A stretch of 6,920 bases of DNA, taken from contig DGQS01000002.1 in the NCBI GenBank assembly GCA_002389785.1, positions 1-6,920 on the forward strand, given 5' to 3'. This DNA comes from Bacteroidetes bacterium UBA4408 (GTDB lineage: Bacteria; Bacteroidota; Bacteroidia; UBA4408). A program made the position numbers and the translations under genes. This document shows positions 1 to 6,065 of the stretch, one piece after another. How positions within the stretch are numbered: position 1 is the stretch's first letter; each line of letters begins with the position of its first letter. The notes beneath the pieces were generated by a model. It saw only the letters and a list, made by a program, of their open reading frames with translations, was not told the DNA's origin and ran no database searches.

Positions 1-2184
1 AAGGGGATTTAAGAATAATTGAGAGGTATTGGTAAATTGAACTGCTGAAAGTGCATAAGCCACAGAACTTGTAAAATCTGCAATTGGTAAAGGATGCACA
101 GTAATTGTTTTAGATATACTTGCTGAACAACCGTTTGAAGCAATCACTGTCAACTTAACTATGTAATCACCTGCAGCTGCATACAGATGAGTTGGATGTT
201 GCATTTGAGAAGTTGAATTATCGCCAAATTCCCAACTATAAGCACTAATGGTATCGCCAACCGGAGGAACGGATAAATCAGTAAAAAAGACAGTATCGCC
301 AAAACAAATGGATGCAGTGTTGCTAAAATTAATTTGTGGTGCCACTCCGGAAACACTCACTACTATGGTATCGCTTTTTTGACAAGCATTGCTATTGCTA
401 ACAACAACACTGTAGGTGTAAACACCTGTGGGCTGATTTACCTGCAAAGTAGGCAATGTGCTGCTGTCGCTCCACAAATATGTCTGTACATTTGCAGCGC
501 CTTGTGAAAGCTGAATGTAATTACCTGAACAAAAAGCAGTGTCAGGGCCAAGACTGGCAGTATAAAGCAAAGAGTCGATGGTTACATGTATACTATCCGC
601 AAAAATACAACCAATGGCATCGGTAACTTTCACCGAAAAATTACCGGAAGCCTGTGGTACTAATATGGAATCAATACTCGCATCGGACCATAAAAAACTA
701 TAGGTTCCGGGCACTGAAGCATCTAATCCTGTGCTTAATTTATACGCTGCATTGTAACAAAACAGAGTATCAGCTCCAAGTGAGAACTCCGGTAAGGGTG
801 CCACGGTAACTAAAATCGCATCGTTCGTTATGTTACCTAAGCAATCGGTAACTGTAACCGAATACACAGCTGTGGAGTCTACCACAATACTATTGGATGT
901 AGCACCGGTTGACCAAACATAGGTCAAATGCGCATCACCTGCAGTTAGCACTACTTGTTGGCCTTGGCAAATGGAAATGTCATTTCCTAAATTAACCGTA
1001 TAGGCTGCAACATCTTGACTTATAACAATAGTATCGGAAGTGGTTTTATTAAAAATATCGGTGGTAGTTAAAGCATAAGTCCCCGGTGCGTTTATTACCA
1101 ATGAATCGGCTGTGGTAGCATTGTTCCAGGTATAGCTGGTAAAATAATTTTTAGAAGCCTTTAATGTGATCGGCAAACTACATACAATTTTATCTGGTCC
1201 TAAATCAACAGGAGGAGCATATTTATAACTCAAGTAATTGTAAACAGCAGTGTATTGTGTAGGTGTAAGAATGGTATCAAATACAAGATTTTCTAGAAAA
1301 TTTCCGTTCCAAAATCTACCACCAAAATTACGGTCGCTAGCTAAGCGGATTCCGTTAAACGTGCTGATTGGTGAAGGCTGCACCCCGCTTAGTATTTTAT
1401 AATTTGAAAGCGGCGCTAAATCGAACGTTTGGGTTTGATTCACAAAAACCTGACTTGCAAAATATCCAGCCGAATACAACGAAGTGGATCCTTGTGTTCC
1501 AATAAAAAAAACTTCATTACTCCCTCCAAGTGCTGTCATCACACCATTGTAATCGGGTAAAGGAGAGGTACCTGTCCAGTTAAATAGGCTAAAAACAGTA
1601 CCAACCTTTATTGCATTTGCACTCAACATTTGATCGTCAACACCATCAAAATGCACTGCAGGTAAGTTGTTTAAACCAGTTTGAATGGAAGGACGTTCTG
1701 AAGCATTTGCTTGAGTAAGCGAATTATTTTTTCCACTTAAGTCGTGCCAGGTAGATAGTTTTGCATTTGCATCTGTAACCAAACCGCTATCGGCAGCAAG
1801 CCACATATTTAAAGAAGCATACTGTATCGGTTCAAAGGAATTAAAGGAGCTCGTTCTTGACCAATTACTTGTAGTAGTGCCGTAATTGGCTCGGAATCGC
1901 CAATAATACTTACCATAAAGTGAAAGTGTTTGCTTACAGCCAGTTGATGAAATATTGTTAAGTGAATACTCGACACTCGAAAATGTTGAATCGGTTGAAA
2001 TCTGCAATTCATAACCCTTTGCAGTAGTTTGTCCATTCCACCTAAATTGAACTTGCTTACCGGCTATTAGTGAATTTGCTTTTGGCAAAACCGGACTTAA
2101 CGATTGTGACCAAGTAAGTTCATTAAAAAACAAGCATATACAAAGGATGTAAAGAAGTGTAATTCGCTGATAAAAAAGGGACAT
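1..2184 (-). CDS. Large secreted multi-domain surface protein (FN3-like, LamG/ConA-like, Ig-like repeats, PKD), partial, runs off left edge
   Basis: I translated this frame by hand: 728 codons without a stop, still open at position 1, so the C-terminus is missing. Residues 1-28 form a signal peptide (MSLFYQR, hydrophobic ITLLYILCICLFF, then NELTWSQS), so the protein should be exported. About 39-117 resembles a fibronectin-III-like module (FRWN, GYELQISTDSTF, YYWRFRA). About 120-322 resembles the LamG/concanavalin-like domain of Bacteroidota surface proteins (LNMWLAADSG, WHDLSGKNN, then YLSYKYAPP). Residues 326-612 hold four Ig-like repeats, 617-697 is a PKD domain (SWEFGDNST, HLYAAAGDY), and a second PKD domain begins near 701. 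Such proteins are usually exported by the type IX system through a C-terminal sorting domain, which would lie outside the window, so that route is inference. The start at 2184 was chosen because it gives a standard signal peptide; in-frame ATGs at 2244 and 2271 are alternatives, with a TAG directly before 2271. No catalytic residues were recognised; adhesin or structural role is likely. Confidence 0.9.
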   Translation of the reverse strand, partial: MSLFYQRITLLYILCICLFFNELTWSQSLSPVLPKANSLIAGKQVQFRWNGQTTAKGYELQISTDSTFSSVEYSLNNISSTGCKQTLSLYGKYYWRFRANYGTTTSNWSRTSSFNSFEPIQYASLNMWLAADSGLVTDANAKLSTWHDLSGKNNSLTQANASERPSIQTGLNNLPAVHFDGVDDQMLSANAIKVGTVFSLFNWTGTSPLPDYNGVMTALGGSNEVFFIGTQGSTSLYSAGYFASQVFVNQTQTFDLAPLSNYKILSGVQPSPISTFNGIRLASDRNFGGRFWNGNFLENLVFDTILTPTQYTAVYNYLSYKYAPPVDLGPDKIVCSLPITLKASKNYFTSYTWNNATTADSLVINAPGTYALTTTDIFNKTTSDTIVISQDVAAYTVNLGNDISICQGQQVVLTAGDAHLTYVWSTGATSNSIVVDSTAVYSVTVTDCLGNITNDAILVTVAPLPEFSLGADTLFCYNAAYKLSTGLDASVPGTYSFLWSDASIDSILVPQASGNFSVKVTDAIGCIFADSIHVTIDSLLYTASLGPDTAFCSGNYIQLSQGAANVQTYLWSDSSTLPTLQVNQPTGVYTYSVVVSNSNACQKSDTIVVSVSGVAPQINFSNTASICFGDTVFFTDLSVPPVGDTISAYSWEFGDNSTSQMQHPTHLYAAAGDYIVKLTVIASNGCSASISKTITVHPLPIADFTSSVAYALSAVQFTNTSQLFLNPL
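94..336 (-). other. PKD domain of the surface protein
   Basis: Residues 617-697 contain the hallmark PKD strands: VFFTDLS, SWEFGDNST, HPTHLYAAAGDYIVKLTV and a conserved Cys in NGCSAS. PKD domains are beta-sandwich spacers common in exported surface proteins. A further one starts at about residue 701 (ADFTSSVAY, VQFTNTS) and is cut by the window edge. Confidence 0.8.
349..1209 (-). repeat. Four tandem Ig-like protein repeats
   Basis: Four units begin at about residues 326, 396, 466 and 543 with VDLGPDKIVC, VNLGNDISIC, FSLGADTLFC and ASLGPDTAFC. Each then carries a tryptophan strand (YTWNN, YVWSTG, FLWSD, YLWSD) and a late strand of the type GxYxVxVTD. Unit length is about 65-75 residues. Units 2-4 have a second Cys late in the unit (TDCLG, AIGC, NACQ), whereas unit 1 has none (TDIFNK). 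The repeats are diverged at both protein and DNA level, so they look old rather than recently duplicated. Confidence 0.8.
1219..1827 (-). other. LamG/concanavalin-like domain region of the surface protein
   Basis: Residues 120-322 begin with LNMWLAADSG and WHDLSGKNN and end with TPTQYTAVYNYLSYKYA. This resembles the LWLKAD-type opening and YLALKYG-type closing that recur around LamG-like jelly-roll domains in Bacteroidota surface proteins. Such domains commonly bind carbohydrate or mediate contact, but a ligand cannot be inferred here. The assignment rests on motif memory, not a profile search. Confidence 0.6.
2101..2184 (-). other. Signal peptide of the surface protein
   Basis: The first 28 residues from the ATG at 2184 have one arginine at position 7, a hydrophobic core at about 8-20 and a polar end (NELTWSQS), with cleavage likely near residues 26-28. 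The mature protein would begin about LSPVLPKAN. If translation starts at 2244 or 2271, a second hydrophobic stretch (LLILFLTLTVLAFIM) lies in front, which would be unusual for a cleaved signal. Confidence 0.7.
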
Positions 2185-2202
2185 AATAAAGGCTAAGACT
2201 GT

Positions 2203-2210
2203 CAAAGTTA
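2203..2210 (-). promoter_or_regulatory. Possible Bacteroidota -7 box for the surface protein gene
   Basis: Read on the minus strand this is TAACTTTG, matching the Bacteroidota -7 consensus TAnnTTTG. It would put transcription start about a dozen bases before the ATG at 2184, supporting that start over 2244 or 2271. No TTG-type -33 element lies at the usual spacing (about 17-23 bases further upstream), so the match may be chance in AT-rich DNA. Confidence 0.25.
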
Positions 2211-2258
2211 AAAATAAAATTAATAGTTTTGCGTTCCCGTTCATCGAATTGAAGTATT

Positions 2259-2266
2259 TAAATTTG
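2259..2266 (+). promoter_or_regulatory. Possible -7 box for the glycosyltransferase/methyltransferase operon
   Basis: TAAATTTG fits the Bacteroidota -7 consensus TAnnTTTG and lies about 113 bases before the first operon gene. It overlaps the perfect palindrome ATTTAAAT at 2256-2263. A second match, TAGTTTTG, lies at 2224-2231. Neither has a -33 TTG at good spacing; the nearest TTTTG ends 27 bases before the 2259 box. The region 2185-2378 otherwise shows no recognisable terminator, operator or small gene. Confidence 0.25.
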
Positions 2267-2378
2267 CTCATCTACAGGCTCTTTTCTTTATTTGTTTTTG
2301 AATACGAACGTGAAAAACAAAGCTTGTACTTCCAGGAGTAAAAAATCAATACATACTAGACTAACACTAAGCTGAACT

Positions 2379-3806
2379 ATGATTGAACACCATTTTTTAG
2401 ACCAATTAAGGTCAAAAATAAAGTCGAAAAACGATGTCCTAGCTAGCAAACGGCAAAAGTGGATTAAGGCAAACCCTTACTATTACCGTCAGCTAATTAA
2501 ATCGTTAAAATTTATTATTGAAGAAGATGCAAAAGTGTTGCACGTGCGCTGCAGCAACGGGTTTGTATTGGATGCTTTGAAACCAAAGTATGGAGTAGGT
2601 ATCGACGACAGTCAACTAACCATCGATCAAGCAAAAGCTACTTATCCGAATCTTACCTTTATTCAACAAACTACCGAAAACATTCAATTACAGGAAAAAT
2701 TCGATTATGTGTTACTTTCTTCTGTTGAAGATATTGTAGATCTAAAAGCCGTATTCGACAGTGTTTACAAATGCTGTCATCCGCATACTCGATTAATAGT
2801 AGTAAATTACAATTACCTTTGGAATCCATTGGTACAACTGGCAGAGAGCTTAAAATTAAAAATACCACAAAACTTACACAATTGGATTTCAGTTGGCGAT
2901 TTAAATAACATGTTGGTGTTAAGCGGTTACGAAAAAATTGTAAATCGTCGCATCGTGTTATTGCCCTACAACATCCCAGTGCTATCCTATTTAATGAATC
3001 GCTTTGTGGCCCGATTGCCATTTTTCAGACACTTTACCATGTTGCGCATTACGCTTGCGCGGATGGATATAGTAGAAAATCATAGTCCTTCAGTTTCCAT
3101 TATTATTCCCTGTAAAAATGAAGCCGGAAATGTGGAAGATGCCGTGAAACGCATACCTCAAATGGGTTCGCATACCGAAATTATTTTTTGCGATGATAAA
3201 TCGACCGATGGTACACCCGAAAAAGTTCAAGAGTTGATTAAACAATATCCTGAAAAAGATATTCGCTTGGTGGCAGGTCCCGGGATTTGTAAATCAGAAA
3301 ATGTATGGACCGGATTTGATGCGGCTAAAGGCGAAATATTGATGATTCTTGACGCCGATTTAACGGTAATACCTGAAGAGTTGCCTTATTTTTACGAAGC
3401 TATAACCAAAAACCGCGGCGATTTTATCAATGGTTCACGTTTGGTGTATCCAATGCACGACGAGGCAATGCGCTTTTTTAATGTGGTTGGAAATAAATTT
3501 TTTAGCCTCGCATTTTCCTACATCCTCGATACCAGTATTAAAGATACCTTGTGCGGTACAAAAGTGTTGTATAAACGCGATTACGAGCGCATAAAAAAAC
3601 TACGTGGAAGTTGGGGATTACAGGATCGTTGGGGCGATTACGAATTAATATTTGGTGCTGCCAAAATGAATCTAAAGCACATTGATTTGCCGGTGCACTA
3701 TTACGAACGTGTGTACGGTGAAACCAAAATGAAAAACCGTTTAAAAAATGGATGGATCATGCTAAAAATGTCATGGTACGCCTTAATGCGATTTAAATTT
3801 TATTAA
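2379..3806 (+). CDS. Fusion protein: methyltransferase-like domain plus GT2 polyprenyl-phosphate sugar synthase-like glycosyltransferase
   Basis: The 475-residue product joins two domains. Residues about 30-190 align by pattern with class I SAM methyltransferases: a strand plus glycine loop at 53-61, the acidic strand end GIDDS (74-78), FDYVLLSSVEDI (108-119) and HPHTRLIVVNYNYLW. Its motif I reads VLHVRCSNG instead of the usual VLEIGCGTG, so SAM binding is doubtful. Residues about 238-475 are a GT-A family-2 glycosyltransferase: SIIIPCKNEAGN (240-251), CDDKSTDGT (271-279), DxD metal-binding DAD at 325-327, FINGSRLVYP, DTLCGTKV and GETK near the end. This half resembles dolichyl/polyprenyl-phosphate mannose or glucose synthases, which move a sugar from a nucleotide donor to a polyprenyl phosphate on the cytoplasmic face. 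There is no strong transmembrane helix; membrane contact may use the hydrophobic C-terminus (GWIMLKMSWYALM). It is first in a five-gene cluster. The donor sugar is unknown. Confidence 0.85.
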   Translation: MIEHHFLDQLRSKIKSKNDVLASKRQKWIKANPYYYRQLIKSLKFIIEEDAKVLHVRCSNGFVLDALKPKYGVGIDDSQLTIDQAKATYPNLTFIQQTTENIQLQEKFDYVLLSSVEDIVDLKAVFDSVYKCCHPHTRLIVVNYNYLWNPLVQLAESLKLKIPQNLHNWISVGDLNNMLVLSGYEKIVNRRIVLLPYNIPVLSYLMNRFVARLPFFRHFTMLRITLARMDIVENHSPSVSIIIPCKNEAGNVEDAVKRIPQMGSHTEIIFCDDKSTDGTPEKVQELIKQYPEKDIRLVAGPGICKSENVWTGFDAAKGEILMILDADLTVIPEELPYFYEAITKNRGDFINGSRLVYPMHDEAMRFFNVVGNKFFSLAFSYILDTSIKDTLCGTKVLYKRDYERIKKLRGSWGLQDRWGDYELIFGAAKMNLKHIDLPVHYYERVYGETKMKNRLKNGWIMLKMSWYALMRFKFY

Positions 3807-3829
3807 TCTACAAAGTACTAGAAATACAG

Positions 3830-4555
3830 ATGTCTTCAACACGAATTGAAAGAGAACGCGAACACGATCACAAAATAAAAGACAATGCCGAAGATGTGTG
3901 GGGATGGTCGAGTCCGGGAGGAAAATTACGCGCTGAGCGAAGAGCCAACTATTTTTTATCGCTCAGCGGAATGAACCCACAAAGTAAGGTGCTTGAAATA
4001 GGTTGCGGTACAGGTTTGTTTACCGAAAAAGTTTCGAAAAGCGGAGCACATATTACAGCTACTGATTTATCGGAAGATTTATTGGCTGTGGCCAGAAAAA
4101 AGAATATCCCTAATTGCTTGGTAGAAGAAGCTGATGCCCATCAATTAAAATATGCCGATGCAAGTTTTGACATCGTATTTGGAAGTTCCATTTTACATCA
4201 CCTCGATATGGATATTGCATTGAAAGAAGTGTGGCGTGTTTTAAAGCCCGGAGGTAAGATGGTATTTGCCGAACCCAACATGTTGAATCCTCAAATACTG
4301 GTACAAAAAAATGTTCCTTTCATTAAGAAATGGCTGGGCGATTCGCCCGATGAAACTGCGATAGTTCGTTGGAAACTTACAAATCAATTAAAAAAACTGG
4401 GCTTTAAAAATTGCAACATTTTTCCTTACGATTTTCTACATCCATATACGCCAGCTCCTTTCATTGGATTGGTAAAAGGCATTGGAGCAATCGTTGAGAA
4501 AACTCCTTTACTTCGTGAAATTGCAGGATCGGTGATTATTTATGCTGAAAAATAA
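3830..4555 (+). CDS. Class I SAM-dependent methyltransferase
   Basis: The 241-residue product has a complete Rossmann-type methyltransferase core: motif I VLEIGCGTG (54-62), the acidic residue after strand 2 in TATDLS (D79), ADAHQL around D102, FDIVFGSSILHHL (113-125), and the post-motif RVLKPGGKMVFAEPN (136-150). This matches Methyltransf_11/25-type enzymes of about 240 residues. The N-terminus is charged (IEREREHDHK) and is followed by WGWSSPGGKLRAERR; no signal or membrane helix is present, so it is cytoplasmic. It starts 23 bp after the preceding gene without a Shine-Dalgarno sequence. The substrate is not visible; neighbours suggest a sugar, glycan or lipid-linked intermediate. Unlike the fused domain upstream, its SAM-binding motifs are intact. 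Confidence 0.88.
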   Translation: MSSTRIEREREHDHKIKDNAEDVWGWSSPGGKLRAERRANYFLSLSGMNPQSKVLEIGCGTGLFTEKVSKSGAHITATDLSEDLLAVARKKNIPNCLVEEADAHQLKYADASFDIVFGSSILHHLDMDIALKEVWRVLKPGGKMVFAEPNMLNPQILVQKNVPFIKKWLGDSPDETAIVRWKLTNQLKKLGFKNCNIFPYDFLHPYTPAPFIGLVKGIGAIVEKTPLLREIAGSVIIYAEK

Positions 4556-4566
4556 TTCGGAATTTG

Positions 4567-5307
4567 ATGAAAGATACCAGCATTGACGATCCACAGGCAA
4601 GCCTTGATCATGCAGCCATAATTCGAAAAAAATATGCACTCAATCAACTTTATACTGAGTACTATTTGCATTTTAAAAATAGCATCGCAGCAATTAAAGG
4701 CGGTAAAGTATTGGAGTTGGGAAGCGGAGGAGGATTTATTAAAGAAGTCATTCCGGATGCAATTACTTCAGACGTAGTGCCTATTGCAGGATGTGACTTG
4801 GTAGTATTTGCCGAAAAATTACCATTCGAGAATGAAAGTCTAAAGGCTATCTTAATGATTGATGTATTGCACCATGTAAAAACTCCTGAAGAATTTTTTA
4901 AGGAAGCGCTACGCTGCCTGGTTCCCGGTGGAAAAATCATAATGGTTGAACCTGCCAATACTCTTTGGGCTAAATTTATTTGGAAAACATTTCATCACGA
5001 ACCATTTGACGACAAAGCCGGATGGATAATTAAAGGGGATGGCAGAATGAGCGATGCCAATATTGCTTTGCCTTGGATTTTGTTTGGTCGTGATAGAACA
5101 CTTTTTGAAAAAAAATTTCCGCAACTTAACATCAATTCACTTAAAATTCATACGCCTGTTGCTTATATTTTAAGTGGTGGAGTTAAACCTTGGAATTTAT
5201 TACCTAAATTTTTATTTGCTCCGGTTCGTTTCATCGAAAAAACTGTGAGTGGCTTAAAACAAGGAATGTTTCAAACGATTGAAGTCGAAAAAATCAGCAC
5301 CAGATAA
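4567..5307 (+). CDS. Class I SAM-dependent methyltransferase (second, different subfamily)
   Basis: The product from the ATG at 4567 has 246 residues. A TTG lies one codon upstream at 4564, but ATG is preferred. Motif I is VLELGSGGG (48-56), followed by ITSDVV around D69, the PFENESL segment (86-92), MIDVLHHV (97-104) and RCLVPGGKIIMVEP (116-129). Further landmarks outside the core are HHEPF (143-147), ALPWILFGRDR (167-177) and SGGV (203-206); I recall this combination from a conserved bacterial subfamily of about 250 residues found in surface-polysaccharide gene clusters. Motif I uses Ser instead of the common Cys, which is normal in this subfamily. It differs clearly from the methyltransferase just upstream, so the pair is not a recent duplication. 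The gap to the previous gene is 11 bp. The protein is soluble and its substrate unknown. Confidence 0.86.
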   Translation: MKDTSIDDPQASLDHAAIIRKKYALNQLYTEYYLHFKNSIAAIKGGKVLELGSGGGFIKEVIPDAITSDVVPIAGCDLVVFAEKLPFENESLKAILMIDVLHHVKTPEEFFKEALRCLVPGGKIIMVEPANTLWAKFIWKTFHHEPFDDKAGWIIKGDGRMSDANIALPWILFGRDRTLFEKKFPQLNINSLKIHTPVAYILSGGVKPWNLLPKFLFAPVRFIEKTVSGLKQGMFQTIEVEKISTR

Positions 5308-5315
5308 TTGTAGTC

Positions 5316-6065
5316 ATGTCGAAAAAGTTATTCTCATTCGGAGAGTTTATTTACCGAAATAGTTTTCCACTCTATTTTATCCTGTATTCTTTTTACAAAA
5401 AAATATCCGATAAAAAAGAAATGGAGCTGTTTAAAAAAATCATTAAGCCCGGTGATGTTATCCTTGACATAGGCGCCAATATTGGTTTATACAGCAGTTA
5501 CTTTTCGCGCTTGTGTGGAAAAACCGGTGCCGTTCATAGCTTTGAACCCGATGTTACAAATTTTAAAAATCTAAAAAAAGTAACTTCCAACTTGTCGAAT
5601 GTAAGCATCAATCATGTGGCGATAAGCGATTCAAACAAACCTTTAAAAATATATACTTCGCATCGTTTAAACGTTGATCATCGCACTTATCCGGTCGATA
5701 CCTATTCAACCTCTTATGAAGTCCCGGCAACTTCCATTGATGCTTATGTTCAAAATAAATACAAAGTCAACATCATCAAAATTGACATTCAAGGAGCCGA
5801 ATTTCCTGCATTGACTGGCATGACAGAAACCTTAAAAGCCAATCCGGAAGTAATTATTTTTATGGAAATTTGTCCTTCTGCTTTGCGCGATTTTGGTGTT
5901 GAAATAAAAACCATTTTTGATTTTTTGCATGGCCTGGGCTTCTTTGTTTTTGATTATTCGCTCAACAAAATAACTACTGATGCTATTTCTAAATATGCCA
6001 GGTATGCAGATGATGCTTTTGAAAATGTAATTATTGCAAAAGAAATTCCATCCGGATTAAAATGA
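5316..6065 (+). CDS. FkbM-family SAM-dependent methyltransferase
   Basis: The 249-residue product carries the FkbM signature. Motif I is ILDIGANIGLYSSYF (49-63), the strand-2 acidic residue is in HSFEPD (E77), AISDS follows at 102-106, TSIDAYV at 139-145, and the characteristic IKIDIQGAEFPAL lies at 154-166. FkbM enzymes are usually O-methyltransferases acting on sugars or polyketides, and many occur in glycan clusters. The first 30 residues are aromatic and hydrophobic with scattered lysines (NSFPLYFILYSFYKK), perhaps giving weak membrane association. It begins 8 bp after the previous stop, and its TGA overlaps the next ATG in an ATGA junction, suggesting translational coupling with the membrane glycosyltransferase. 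The target is not visible. Confidence 0.9.
   Translation: MSKKLFSFGEFIYRNSFPLYFILYSFYKKISDKKEMELFKKIIKPGDVILDIGANIGLYSSYFSRLCGKTGAVHSFEPDVTNFKNLKKVTSNLSNVSINHVAISDSNKPLKIYTSHRLNVDHRTYPVDTYSTSYEVPATSIDAYVQNKYKVNIIKIDIQGAEFPALTGMTETLKANPEVIIFMEICPSALRDFGVEIKTIFDFLHGLGFFVFDYSLNKITTDAISKYARYADDAFENVIIAKEIPSGLK

Noticed and set aside
349..1209. DNA-level tandem repeat or CRISPR-like array in the left region
   Set aside because: The periodicity exists only at the protein level as diverged Ig-like units; there are no identical short direct repeats with regular spacers.
1809..2036. Short minus-strand open frame of 75 codons
   Set aside because: It is an alternative frame within the large surface protein gene, whose own frame gives clear domain motifs. 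The same holds for the frame at 159-356.
2332..2340. AGGAG-containing sequence resembling a Shine-Dalgarno site
   Set aside because: It is about 40 bases upstream of the ATG at 2379, too far to act, and the other genes in the cluster lack such sites, as expected for Bacteroidota.
2671..3021. Minus-strand open frame of 116 codons inside the methyltransferase-GT2 fusion gene
   Set aside because: It lies wholly antisense to a well-supported gene with recognisable domains, and its translation shows no family motif.
3807..3829. Possible terminator or internal promoter between the fusion gene and the first methyltransferase
   Set aside because: The 23-bp gap has no inverted repeat followed by a T-run and no TAnnTTTG box, so read-through is the simpler reading.
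4564..4566. TTG as start codon of the second methyltransferase
   Set aside because: An ATG follows immediately in frame at 4567 and adds only one residue less; there is no reason to prefer TTG.
4662..4958. Minus-strand open frame of 98 codons inside the second methyltransferase gene
   Set aside because: It is antisense to conserved methyltransferase motifs and its translation has low-complexity, non-protein-like composition. The same applies to the minus-strand frames at 4909-5124 and 6031-6237.
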